DNA from: Ralstonia sp. SET104
Lineage (GTDB): Bacteria; Pseudomonadota; Gammaproteobacteria; Burkholderiales; Burkholderiaceae
Direction of reading: 5' to 3'
Length of the DNA stretch: 64,000 nucleotides
NCBI RefSeq assembly: GCF_003851545.1
Contig: NZ_BHVX01000001.1
Location: 1-64,000, forward strand
Under the pieces are notes generated by a model. It did not search any database, was not told where the DNA came from, and worked only from the letters and a program-made list of their open reading frames with translations. Made by a program: the position numbers and the translations under genes. This document shows, piece by piece, positions 27,085 to 35,074 of this stretch; within the stretch, counting starts at the first letter, position 1, and each line of letters opens with the position of its first letter.

Positions 27085-27594
27085 TTACCGTGGCGCCTGC
27101 CTCCACATCTGATGGTTCAGCATCATCTGCTCCATCATCTGGTAGTGGAGGTTCATGTACTGGTCAGCCATGTACTGGCGTTCCTTCATCTGCTCGGGCG
27201 TGAGCCGTGAGTAGTAGCCTCCCATCCCCCGCCACCCCATCATTGGGCCGCCGCCCATCATGGGACCACCGCGCATTCCAGGGCCGCCCATCATTCCCGG
27301 CCCCCACAGCTCGCGCATCATGCTCATCGTGCTCTGCATCGTCACCCAATGCTCATCGAGCAATCGCTGGCGCTCTTTTGGGTCTTGGGTTTGCCGAATC
27401 TTGTCCATTTCTTCTTGCATCTTCTTCATGTTTTCCCGAACAACCGCAGTCTTCTTGTCGAACTCGGCCACGTTCGTTTGCGCTTGTGCAGCTTGACTGC
27501 CCTTGTTCGCACCTGCGGTCGGCTGGGCAAGAACGGAGGCATTGGAAAGGACCACGGCAGACAGCGTGGCTAGCAGAACGGCTTTTCTCATCAT
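27085..27594 (-). CDS. Exported Met/Gly-rich protein
   Basis: 169 aa from ATG 27594 behind AGGAGAT. A signal peptide ends near SVLAQP. A charged helical part (KKMQEEMDKIRQTQDPKERQ) is followed by a Gly-Met-rich tract (GPGMMGGPGMRGGPMMGGGP) and a Met-rich helix (MADQYMNLHYQMMEQMML). The pattern is close to periplasmic Cu-handling and Spy/CnrR-like helical proteins. Inside a sulfur island it may bind Cu(I) or shield the membrane from it. Function not established. Confidence 0.7.
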   Translation of the reverse strand: MMRKAVLLATLSAVVLSNASVLAQPTAGANKGSQAAQAQTNVAEFDKKTAVVRENMKKMQEEMDKIRQTQDPKERQRLLDEHWVTMQSTMSMMRELWGPGMMGGPGMRGGPMMGGGPMMGWRGMGGYYSRLTPEQMKERQYMADQYMNLHYQMMEQMMLNHQMWRQAPR

Positions 27595-27667
27595 GTATCT
27601 CCTCAGGCGAAAGATGGATGCCAACATGCCCGCGCCGGTGTGCGATGGCGATGGCTGCGCACTGCAA

Positions 27668-28528
27668 TCAGTAGGGCAGTCCCGCTTCGATGGAAAGCGA
27701 AGGGTCCCGCGACCACTCGTTCCAGGAACCGAGATATAGCCGCACGTCTTTGATGCCGGCTTCCTCAAGCGCGACGAACGTATTTGACGCGCGCGCCCCC
27801 TTGAAGCAGAAGACGATGACGGGGGTATCCGGGCGAATCCCGACCGTCGCGCATTCGGCAAGTATTTCTGCTGCTGACTTGAACATCGGCCCCGTGGGGG
27901 TCGGCTTCATCATGCGATACCACTCAAGCCAAACCGAGCCGGGAATACGGCCTTTTCGCGGGCAGAAATCCTTGCCGTAGGGGGATGAACTCTCGCCAAT
28001 CCACTCATCGACATCCCGCACATCGAGCTTCACGACACGCGGGTCTGCGACGGCCTGCTTCATGTCTTCCAGATCCACGAGGACGCGACCTCCTTGCGTT
28101 ACCAGCGGAAACTGGACGGGCTTCGGGGGCGGTACGTCTGTCGTGCTGGGTAGCGCCGCTGCGCGCCATGCGCTGAAGCCGCCATGGAGCACCTTGATCT
28201 TGTCTCTTGGGTAGCCGAGGTAACGGAGCAGAACGTAGCCCCGGCAGGACTGCCCAAAGCCGGTCGTCATCGACTGCTCGTAGACGACTGCTGTTTCCTT
28301 CCCGGACAAACCAGCCTTGCCAAAGGCTTCGGTAAATGCCTGCCGCAAAGCTGCCACGCCTTGCGGCGTTGACGTCGCCAAATAAGTAAAGATTTCATGG
28401 ATATTCACCGCACCAGGCAAATGCGCTTCGGCATAGCTGGCCGCGTCTCTGGTATCGATGAGTACCAGTGGCCCGGTTTTCATCATCTCCGCCAGTTCGA
28501 CGGGAGAAATGAGAACTCTCTCATGCAT
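27668..28528 (-). CDS. Sulfurtransferase (tandem rhodanese), cytosolic
   Basis: 286 aa from ATG 28528, no signal peptide. The first domain (about 5-125) lacks the active Cys at the standard loop (VVYEQSMTTG). The second (about 150-280) has IVFCFKGARASNTFVALEEA with the catalytic Cys. DPRVVKLDVRDVDEW and KGRIPGSVWLEW are rhodanese signatures. It would accept sulfur from thiosulfate or glutathione persulfide inside the cell, complementing the exported sulfurtransferase at the other end of the run. Confidence 0.88.
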   Translation of the reverse strand: MHERVLISPVELAEMMKTGPLVLIDTRDAASYAEAHLPGAVNIHEIFTYLATSTPQGVAALRQAFTEAFGKAGLSGKETAVVYEQSMTTGFGQSCRGYVLLRYLGYPRDKIKVLHGGFSAWRAAALPSTTDVPPPKPVQFPLVTQGGRVLVDLEDMKQAVADPRVVKLDVRDVDEWIGESSSPYGKDFCPRKGRIPGSVWLEWYRMMKPTPTGPMFKSAAEILAECATVGIRPDTPVIVFCFKGARASNTFVALEEAGIKDVRLYLGSWNEWSRDPSLSIEAGLPY

Positions 28529-28588
28529 GGCCGACCTCACCGTGGGTTGAACAAACACGCTCTCGACGCAGGCGGTCTTCAACCACGC

Positions 28589-28608
28589 GCCTACAAAAAA
28601 ATGTAGGC
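28589..28608. promoter_or_regulatory. Palindrome upstream of the cytosolic sulfurtransferase
   Basis: GCCTAC and GTAGGC are separated by eight bases rich in A. The site lies about 60 bp before the sulfurtransferase start and could be an operator or a leader hairpin. It does not resemble a known box that I can name. Confidence 0.35.
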
Positions 28609-28753
28609 ACTGTGGCGGTATCGATGTTGATGTTCGTCAACCGCACATGCGAGTGCAGTGTTTTTTGGCTATATGCGGCATCGACAGAGCACGCTTGAGG
28701 TTTTTCACGTGAATCCTCTAACCGTGGATGCGTCGCAAGCGGGGCCTGCGCTA

Positions 28754-30031
28754 TCAGCCGGCCGGATTCAAACGCGGATGGGTCTCCTCACCCCACACAT
28801 AGAGCAAGAGTCCAGACAGGAACATGGCGCCGGCGACAAACCAGAACGCGCTTTGAAGGCTGCCGCCCAGCGCAGCACTGATGCCCAGTCCGAGTCCGCC
28901 AATGCCATAACCCAGATCACGCCAGAAGCGATAGATGCCGATGGCCGAGGCCCGCCAGTTCGGATGCGCGATGTCAGCAACCGCTGCACTCAGGTTCGGG
29001 TAGAGCATGGCCATGCCGAGCCCCGCGATCGCGGCGCAGACGCTCCACCACGTTGAGCCCGCACCCAGCGGCATCAGCACGACCCCGCCACCGCACATCC
29101 ACATCCCAAGGACGTTGAGCAGATGACGGCCCAGTCGGTCAGACAGTTTTCCAGTAAGGAACTGCGCGGCGCCCCACGTAAAGCCGTAGATGCCCACAAT
29201 CCAGCCGATGCCTGGCAAGCCTACCCCGTGCTGATGCAGATAAACGGGCCAGAACACCCAGACCAGGGCATCGACGAATTTCTCGACCATACCCGCCTGG
29301 CTGAGTGCAGCCATCCGTCGGTCCCGCCACGTCATCAGCGCAAACATCTCTGCGGTGGTCGGTTGCGCCCCGACCGCCGTCGGATATTTTGGTCGCAGTG
29401 CCTCTGCGGCTGACGTCGCATGACGCCTGACTTCGTCGCGGGCCCAGGGCAGCGTTTCAGCGACGGACAGCCACGCAAGAATCGTGGCCAATCCGATGAC
29501 CATACTGCCGAACCACAGGAGGCCCTGCCGCGGGCCAAACATTGAGGCAAGGTATCCCGTGACGACGCCCGCAAAGGCCACGCCCACGTATCCGGAGAAC
29601 TCGTTCAGACCAATCACCAGCCCGCGCTGATCGGCCCGCGTGATATCGAGCTTTGCGGTCTGGGTCATGGACCAGGTCAATCCCTGGTTGATGCCCAGCA
29701 AGATGGTCGCGAACACAACCCACGACCAGTTGGGTGCGAGATAGACCAGAGGAGGAATGGGCAATGCAACGAGCCAACCCAACACCAGCACGCGCTTGCG
29801 GCCCATCTGTTCGGCCAGGCGCCCCGCGATGAAATTCATCGCGCCCTTCACAAAACCGAAGGCAACAACAAACGCCACCAAGAGCATGAACGACCCACGC
29901 GGCACACCGAACTCAGACTCCGCCAAGGCCGGGACGACGTTGCGCATCATGCCAATGGTCAAGCCGACCAGCAGCACTTGCAGAAGCTGCTGCAAGAACT
30001 GACCCAGATTTGCTCGGATGCCGAATTGCAT
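28754..30031 (-). CDS. MFS transporter of the sulfur island
   Basis: 425 aa from ATG 30031. Twelve hydrophobic segments, with RLAEQMGRKRVLVLGW between helices 2 and 3 and KLSDRLGRHLLNVLG in the second half, both MFS loop motifs. It probably exports or imports a sulfur compound or organic anion; the specificity cannot be read. It lies 64 bp downstream of the metallo-hydrolase gene on the same strand and may belong to the BigR-controlled transcript. Confidence 0.85.
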   Translation of the reverse strand: MQFGIRANLGQFLQQLLQVLLVGLTIGMMRNVVPALAESEFGVPRGSFMLLVAFVVAFGFVKGAMNFIAGRLAEQMGRKRVLVLGWLVALPIPPLVYLAPNWSWVVFATILLGINQGLTWSMTQTAKLDITRADQRGLVIGLNEFSGYVGVAFAGVVTGYLASMFGPRQGLLWFGSMVIGLATILAWLSVAETLPWARDEVRRHATSAAEALRPKYPTAVGAQPTTAEMFALMTWRDRRMAALSQAGMVEKFVDALVWVFWPVYLHQHGVGLPGIGWIVGIYGFTWGAAQFLTGKLSDRLGRHLLNVLGMWMCGGGVVLMPLGAGSTWWSVCAAIAGLGMAMLYPNLSAAVADIAHPNWRASAIGIYRFWRDLGYGIGGLGLGISAALGGSLQSAFWFVAGAMFLSGLLLYVWGEETHPRLNPAG

Positions 30032-30095
30032 GCTTCTCTCAGACCTCAGTGACTGCGGGCAAAACGCCGCGCGGGTTCGCGTCTGCGATGTGACC

Positions 30096-30956
30096 TCAGA
30101 CGGCATTAAGCGGGATCTTCAGGTAGCGCACGCCGTTCTCTTCAGGCGGAGGCAGCTCCCCTGCCCGGATGTTGACCTGCACCGAAGGCAGAATCAGCGT
30201 CGGCATTGCCAGCGTCGCGTCACGCGCCTGCCGCATGGCGACAAACTGCGCCTCGGTCACACCGTCGTGCACGTGGATATTGCGATTCCGTTCGTCACGC
30301 ACCGTCGTTTCCCAGGCCGGACCACGTCCTTCGGGCGGATAGTCGTGACACATGAAAAGCCGCGTCTCGCCTGGCATGTCCAGCACCTTGCGGATGGAGC
30401 GATACAGCTCGTGCGCGTTTCCACCCGGGAAGTCACAACGCGCCGTGCCAACGTCCGGCATGAACAGCGTATCGCCGACGAAAACCGCATCCCCGATCTG
30501 ATACGCCATGTCGGCAGGCGTGTGGCCTGGCACGTGAATCGCCTTGCCGGTCAGCCCGCCGATGGCGAACGTCTCGCCATCTTCAAACAGGTGGTCGAAC
30601 TGTGATCCGTCCTGCCGGAACTCCGGCTCCAGATTGAAGAGTTTCTTGAACACACCCTGCACGCGCCGGATGTCTTGCCCGATAGCGAGACGGCCGCCCA
30701 GATGGTGCTTGAGATAGGGCGCAGCCGAGAGGTGGTCGGCGTGCGCGTGCGTCTCGAGAATCCACGCGACGCGCAGTCCATGCTCGCGCACGAATGCGAT
30801 GACCTTATCGGCACTCACTGTCGACGTGCGCCCCGACTTTGGGTCGTAGTCCAACACCGAGTCGATGATGGCGCACTCGATATGCCCTTCCAGATAAACC
30901 ACGTAGGTCACCGTCCAGGTTGCAGGGTCGAAGAACGGCTGAACAATCGGCTGCAT
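30096..30956 (-). CDS. Persulfide dioxygenase-like metallo-beta-lactamase-fold hydrolase (Blh type)
   Basis: 286 aa from ATG 30956 behind AGGAGG. The metal motif THAHADH, a downstream His in VPGHTPADMAY and an Asp in VGDTLFMPD fit the glyoxalase-II/persulfide-dioxygenase group. The sequence matches the Blh proteins controlled by BigR in Xylella and Agrobacterium, which oxidise glutathione persulfide to sulfite. It is divergent from the BigR-like gene with an 83-bp AT-rich promoter region, as in those bacteria. No rhodanese is fused. Confidence 0.88.
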   Translation of the reverse strand: MQPIVQPFFDPATWTVTYVVYLEGHIECAIIDSVLDYDPKSGRTSTVSADKVIAFVREHGLRVAWILETHAHADHLSAAPYLKHHLGGRLAIGQDIRRVQGVFKKLFNLEPEFRQDGSQFDHLFEDGETFAIGGLTGKAIHVPGHTPADMAYQIGDAVFVGDTLFMPDVGTARCDFPGGNAHELYRSIRKVLDMPGETRLFMCHDYPPEGRGPAWETTVRDERNRNIHVHDGVTEAQFVAMRQARDATLAMPTLILPSVQVNIRAGELPPPEENGVRYLKIPLNAV

Positions 30957-31039
30957 GGAGCCTCCTATGGCGCACATCAATCTACTGGAAAATAATTTAT
31001 TTTTTTATATACTATCTTTATTGAAATTGAAAGCAAGCC
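30957..31039. promoter_or_regulatory. Divergent promoter/operator between blh-like gene and bigR-like gene
   Basis: The 83-bp gap is strikingly AT-rich (30991-31020, including TAATTTATTTTTTTATA). TATACT at 31008-31013 is a good -10 for the regulator gene. BigR-type repressors bind AT-rich imperfect palindromes that cover the -10 box, so an operator here is expected by analogy; the exact half-sites are not resolved. Confidence 0.6.
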
Positions 31040-31378
31040 ATGGACACGACACACGCCACTATCGACCTCGCCAGCATGCAGGCCGCCGCGACGAACGCCT
31101 GCGCCTTGCTCAAGGTGCTGGCCAATCCTGCCCGACTGCTGCTGATGTGCCAGTTGTCGCAAGAGGAACTGTCTGTGGGCGAACTGGAAGAGCGGCTGGG
31201 TATCCGGCAGCCGACGCTTTCACAGCAGCTAGGCATCCTGCGCGAAAACGGATTGGTGGCGACCCGCCGCGACGGCAAGAGCATCTTCTATTCGGTCGCA
31301 AGTGGGCCGGCGCTTGCCGTCATGAACGTCCTTTACGAACAGTTCTGCGCCGATGGCGAAGAGGAGAAGACATGCTGA
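31040..31378 (+). CDS. bigR: BigR/SqrR/YgaV-type ArsR-family sulfur-responsive repressor
   Basis: 112 aa. A winged helix (about 25-85) holds IRQPTLSQQLGILRENGLV. Cys37 (LLMCQLS) and Cys103 (EQFCADG) are 66 residues apart, the same spacing as the redox pair Cys41/Cys107 of SqrR, which forms a tetrasulfide bridge with persulfides and releases DNA. Extra Cys21 and Cys112 are present. Its stop overlaps the start of the following transporter gene. It should repress both divergent transcripts until sulfane sulfur appears. Confidence 0.88.
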   Translation: MDTTHATIDLASMQAAATNACALLKVLANPARLLLMCQLSQEELSVGELEERLGIRQPTLSQQLGILRENGLVATRRDGKSIFYSVASGPALAVMNVLYEQFCADGEEEKTC

Positions 31379-31806
31379 TTGACGTTGCCAACTTCACACC
31401 TGGCCTGTCACTGGGCGGGGGGCTCATCATCGGGGCGGCCGCCGCCGTGCTGGTGCTGTTTAACGGCCGTATCGCCGGTATCAGCGGCATCCTGGGAGGC
31501 CTATTGAGCCTGCCACGCAACGACTGGGCTTGGCGCCTGACCTTCGTTGCCGGTCTGGTCGGTGCCCCTGTTATTGCAGGCGTGCTCGGCAGGCCGGCCA
31601 TTGCGGATATCCAGGCCGGCTGGGGCGAAATCCTGGTCGCCGGCTTTCTGGTGGGCCTGGGCACGCGCTACGCCAGCGGCTGCACCAGCGGCCACGGGGT
31701 GTGCGGCATCTCGCGCGGCTCCATCCGCTCGCTGGTTGCCACCCTGACCTTCATGGCGGCGGGCTTCCTGACCGTCTTCGTGCAACGGCACCTGATTGGA
31801 GGCTGA
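31372..31806 (+). CDS. YeeE/YedE-family protein, PmpA-like
   Basis: 144 aa from ATG 31372, overlapping the bigR stop (ATGCTGA). About four membrane segments, with the conserved Cys pair in [20 protein letters not shown]. In other bacteria PmpA and PmpB are small membrane proteins co-regulated with the dioxygenase by BigR. It pairs with the next gene, 1 bp downstream. Likely part of a sulfur-compound channel. Confidence 0.88.
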   Translation: MLIDVANFTPGLSLGGGLIIGAAAAVLVLFNGRIAGISGILGGLLSLPRNDWAWRLTFVAGLVGAPVIAGVLGRPAIADIQAGWGEILVAGFLVGLGTRYASGCTSGHGVCGISRGSIRSLVATLTFMAAGFLTVFVQRHLIGG

Positions 31807-31807
31807 C

Positions 31808-32239
31808 ATGACCGCCATTACCGCATTGTTCGCGGGCCTGCTTTTCGGCATCGGCCTAATGATTTCCGGGATGGCCAACCCGGCCAAGGTACAGGGCTTT
31901 CTCGACTTGGCAGGCCGGTGGGACCCCTCTCTGGCCTTTGTGATGGTCGGTGCGATTGTTATCGGTTCACTCGCGTTCCTCATTGCCAAACGCCGCAAAC
32001 GCTCATTCCTTGGGTTGCCCGTGCAGTTGCCGGCAAGCACAACCGTGACGCCGAGGCTGGTGCTGGGTAGCGCCGCGTTCGGTATCGGCTGGGGCCTGGC
32101 GGGCTTCTGCCCTGGCCCCGCGCTCGTCGCCCTTGGTGCGGGCTATCCGAAGGCGGTCGGCTTCGTGGCGGCCATGGTGGCCGGCATGGTGGTCTTCGAG
32201 ATCATCGAACGGACGAAATCCAGCATGCAGCGCGCGTAA
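31808..32239 (+). CDS. YeeE/YedE-related protein, PmpB-like (DUF6691)
   Basis: 143 aa from ATG 31808. Four membrane segments; [19 protein letters not shown] and [19 protein letters not shown] with the conserved Cys are characteristic of the second half of split YeeE/YedE transporters. It follows the PmpA-like gene by 1 bp. The two make a second importer or exporter besides the pair at 25892-27057. Confidence 0.88.
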   Translation: MTAITALFAGLLFGIGLMISGMANPAKVQGFLDLAGRWDPSLAFVMVGAIVIGSLAFLIAKRRKRSFLGLPVQLPASTTVTPRLVLGSAAFGIGWGLAGFCPGPALVALGAGYPKAVGFVAAMVAGMVVFEIIERTKSSMQRA

Positions 32240-32267
32240 TCGCCCCCGGTGAATCCATGGAAAACAT

Positions 32268-32302
32268 CGTTGCCTCGTCCGACTGCGCGCCCCGAGGCAA
32301 CG
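32268..32302. repeat. Inverted repeat after pmpB
   Basis: CGTTGCCTCG and CGAGGCAACG form a perfect 10-bp stem with a 15-nt loop, 28 bp after the pmpB-like stop. There is no T run behind it, so it is a hairpin of unknown use (mRNA end protection or factor-dependent termination) and not an intrinsic terminator. Confidence 0.5.
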
Positions 32303-32534
32303 ACTGGCGGCCCCAGGGCGACAGACCGAAAGATGCACGCTGGCAGGCCCCGGGCGGCGACGCTGCAACGCGACTTCGCAATTCGTTGCGTTACATCATG
32401 TCCCCATCTTTGATAAGGGCTAAGAATTTTTCTAAGGGCGCGCAGCGCAGCGCCCATTCGCTGAACGGAATGCGCGAACCGTTTGGCCTTGGTGAATGAA
32501 CCCGCGCAATCCATTTTGTGAGAAGGAACCCGCC

Positions 32535-32738
32535 ATGCAAGTCAATGTTGGAACAGTCGACCGCATCCTCCGAATCGTTGTTGGGCTGGTCTTGATTGGC
32601 CTAGCCGCGACGGGACACATTGGTGCTTGGGGCTGGATTGGCATCGTGCCACTCCTGACCGGCATCGTGCGCGTTTGCCCTGCCTACAGCATCCTCGGCG
32701 TGAAAACCTGCGCCGCGCCAAAGGCTGACGCAAAGTAA
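32535..32738 (+). CDS. DUF2892 small membrane protein
   Basis: 67 aa from ATG 32535 behind AGAAGGA. It begins MQVNVGTVDRILRIVVGLVL, the DUF2892 signature, then has two membrane helices and RVCPAYSILGVKTC with two Cys. The same domain ends the inner-membrane rhodanese YgaP of E. coli, so a place in sulfur handling is consistent with the neighbourhood. The 295-bp gap before it contains only the inverted repeat noted above. Confidence 0.85.
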   Translation: MQVNVGTVDRILRIVVGLVLIGLAATGHIGAWGWIGIVPLLTGIVRVCPAYSILGVKTCAAPKADAK

Positions 32739-32818
32739 CCTCACTTCAACTGGCCCGGCAGCCGACCAGTTGCCGGGCCCCATTGAATGGCATTTCCCAA
32801 AGGACGGAGATAGCTTCC

Positions 32819-33166
32819 ATGAGCGGTATCCCGGAGTTCAAGACCATAGTCAAAGACGTATCAACACAGATGCGTCACATGCGCGAGACTCAACCGGATT
32901 TGATGACGGCTTTCAGCCAGTTGGCTGCCGCAGGCACGAAAGAAGGTGCACTGAGCAAGAAGACGCGGGAGTTTGTGGCGCTAGGTATTGCGATTGCCAG
33001 CCGCTGCGATGACTGCATTGGCTTTCATGTCCAGGCGCTTGTCAAACTGGGCACCACGCGAGCCGAGCTTGAGGAAGTGCTTGGAACAGCGGTGTACATG
33101 GGGGGCGGCCCATCGATGATGTACGCGACACATGCGCTCGCAGCATTTGAACAGTTCTCACCCTGA
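32819..33166 (+). CDS. Carboxymuconolactone decarboxylase/AhpD-like protein
   Basis: 115 aa from ATG 32819. LSKKTREFVALGIAIASRCD, then DCIGFHVQALVKLGTTRAEL gives the AhpD CxxC...H motif (Cys-Asp-Asp-Cys plus His four residues later). AhpD-type proteins are thiol peroxidases or disulfide reductants. It closes the plus-strand arm of the sulfur island and may reduce thiol adducts formed with reactive sulfur; this role is inferred. Confidence 0.85.
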   Translation: MSGIPEFKTIVKDVSTQMRHMRETQPDLMTAFSQLAAAGTKEGALSKKTREFVALGIAIASRCDDCIGFHVQALVKLGTTRAELEEVLGTAVYMGGGPSMMYATHALAAFEQFSP

Positions 33167-33254
33167 CGCGGACAGCCAGCCGGTCAGGGTGCGGAAAACG
33201 TTGTTTTCGCTATGAGCGCTGTCTTTTCTTCCGGCAACGGCGCCAGGATTTACG

Positions 33255-34736
33255 TCAACCCAGATCCACCGGCACAAAGATCTTCGTATCGTCACGCTGC
33301 ACCAGCAGGGCGACATGCTTGCCGGCGCGATCCACCAGCGTGCGCAGCTCTTGCACCGATGACACCGGCGTACCGTTGAGCGACAGGATCACATCCCCCG
33401 GTTGGATGCCGACCTTGGCCGACGGGCCGGTGACGTCCATCACCACCAAGCCGCCGGGCAGACCGTTCTGGCGCCTCTCTTCCGGTTGCAGCGGGCGCAC
33501 TGCCAGGCCCAGGCGGCCTTGGTCGGGCGCAGCTTTCTCACTGGATGCCACCTTCGCGTCCTTGGCGGCGCCGACGGTCACAGTCAGCGTGGTCGGCTTG
33601 CCCTGGCGGATGATCTGCAGCGGCACGGTAGACCCCGGCTTGATGTCAGCCACCTGCTCAGGCAGATCGCCCGAACGGTCGATGCGTGCACCGCCAATCT
33701 GCAGAATCACGTCGCCCGGCTGCAGGCCAGCCTTGGCAGCGGGGCCACCGTCTTCGACCGAATTGACCAGCGCACCTTCGGGCCGCGGCAGCTTGAAGGA
33801 ATCGGCCAGCGACTGATCGACCTCCTGCACCGCAATGCCCAGGCGGCCACGCGTGACCTTGCCGGTGGACACAAGCTGCTGCTCCACCTTCATTGCCACA
33901 TCAATCGGCACGGCAAACGACAGGCCCTGATAGCCGCCGGTCTGGCTGTAGATCTGCGAGTTGATGCCAATCACCTCGCCGCGCTGATTGAACAGCGGGC
34001 CGCCCGAGTTGCCGGGGTTCACGGCCACGTCGGTCTGGATAAAGGGCACATACGTATCGTCGGGCAGCGAACGCGACTTGGCACTCACGATGCCCGCCGT
34101 GACCGTGTTCTCAAAACCATACGGCGAACCAATGGCCAGCACGGGCTCACCCACCTTAGTGTTGGCAGGGCTGCCGATCTGCACCACCGGCAGGTTCTTG
34201 GCCGAGATGCGCAGCACGGCCACATCGGACTGCTTGTCCACACCCAGCACCTTGGCCTTGAACTCGCGGCGATCGGTCAGCTTGACGTTGACCTCCTGCG
34301 CGCCATCCACCACGTGGGCGTTGGTCAGGATCAGACCATCAGCCGAGACGATGAAGCCCGAGCCCAGCCCGCGCACGATCTGGTCGCCGCGCTGCTGCGG
34401 CATCTGCGGCATGAACCGCTTGAAGAATTCGGAGAACGGATCATCCGGGCTCATGCCGGGCGGCAGACCTTGCATGCTGGTGCGCTGCGCATGCGCGGTG
34501 GTGCTGATATTGACCACCGCCGGGCCATAGCGCTCGACGATGCCGGAGAAATCCATCGGTGCGGCCACGGCCACCGGAGCCGCGCCGGAGGCCGGGGCAG
34601 TCGTTGCCGTGGCGGTGGCCACGGGGGCAGCAACCGCGCGTGAAATCATGTCTTTCTGCAGATAGGCATAGCCGCCCGCAACGGCGACTACAGCGGCCAG
34701 GCCAGCCGCACTGCGTGCCAGTGTTTGACGCGTCAT
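33255..34736 (-). CDS. DegP/HtrA-family periplasmic serine protease
   Basis: 493 aa with an N-terminal membrane anchor or signal (ARSAAGLAAVVAVAGGYAYL). The catalytic triad is visible: His141 in TNAHVVDG, Asp171 in SDVAVLRI, Ser244 in NPGNSGGPLF. Two PDZ domains follow (about 290-385 and 400-490). An LA-loop-like segment with DPFSEFFKRFMPQMPQQ is present. It is of the MucD/DegP size class and should degrade misfolded envelope proteins. It precedes, in the same orientation, the two-component genes but is separated from them by pseudogene remnants. Confidence 0.92.
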   Translation of the reverse strand: MTRQTLARSAAGLAAVVAVAGGYAYLQKDMISRAVAAPVATATATTAPASGAAPVAVAAPMDFSGIVERYGPAVVNISTTAHAQRTSMQGLPPGMSPDDPFSEFFKRFMPQMPQQRGDQIVRGLGSGFIVSADGLILTNAHVVDGAQEVNVKLTDRREFKAKVLGVDKQSDVAVLRISAKNLPVVQIGSPANTKVGEPVLAIGSPYGFENTVTAGIVSAKSRSLPDDTYVPFIQTDVAVNPGNSGGPLFNQRGEVIGINSQIYSQTGGYQGLSFAVPIDVAMKVEQQLVSTGKVTRGRLGIAVQEVDQSLADSFKLPRPEGALVNSVEDGGPAAKAGLQPGDVILQIGGARIDRSGDLPEQVADIKPGSTVPLQIIRQGKPTTLTVTVGAAKDAKVASSEKAAPDQGRLGLAVRPLQPEERRQNGLPGGLVVMDVTGPSAKVGIQPGDVILSLNGTPVSSVQELRTLVDRAGKHVALLVQRDDTKIFVPVDLG

Positions 34737-34849
34737 TGTCGTGTCCTCTCATGCTCAGCACGTGGGCCACGGCCTGCGGAGTCGCCTGTCGTGCCCATCG
34801 GTTGGAGGCATCGTAGGCGCGCAGACTTAATCCAAACTTAAACGCACAC

Positions 34850-34960
34850 TTAGGCACCTTTGGCGTGCGCCTCAGCCCACAAGCGTGCTTTCGCGGCAAC
34901 CGCCTCCCAGCCGGGTCCAACGATCAGCCAATGGCTGCGACCCGGAAATTCGATCAGATC
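34850..34960 (-). pseudogene. C-terminal remnant of an alpha/beta hydrolase
   Basis: The last 35 codons of the minus-strand frame ending at 34850 read PDLIEFPGRSHWLIVGPGWE, then AVAAKARLWAEAH. This is the C-terminal region of alpha/beta hydrolases, including the catalytic His (RSHW). Nothing of the rest of the gene is found upstream; the sequence runs straight into an opposite-strand AraC remnant. Confidence 0.55.
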
Positions 34961-34966
34961 AGGCGG

Positions 34967-35074
34967 GTGAGGCGAGGCCGGGTCGGCTACACCTCTGAGG
35001 CGGCGTTCAGCCGAGCGTTCAAGGGGCGCCATGTGTTGTCGCCCATGCAGTCACGCAAGCGCAATCCCCGTTAG
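34967..35074 (+). pseudogene. C-terminal remnant of an AraC-family regulator
   Basis: The plus strand encodes GRVGYTSEAAFSRAFKGRHV followed by LSPMQSRKRNPR and a stop. This is the second helix-turn-helix of AraC/XylS proteins (consensus GYxSxxxFxRxFkrxxGxSPxxYR). The rest of the regulator is missing. Its 3' end touches the sensor-kinase gene on the other strand. Confidence 0.65.

Noticed and set aside
32257-32499. 80-codon frame between pmpB and the DUF2892 gene
   Set aside because: It covers the inverted repeat, has random-looking composition and no good ribosome-binding site.
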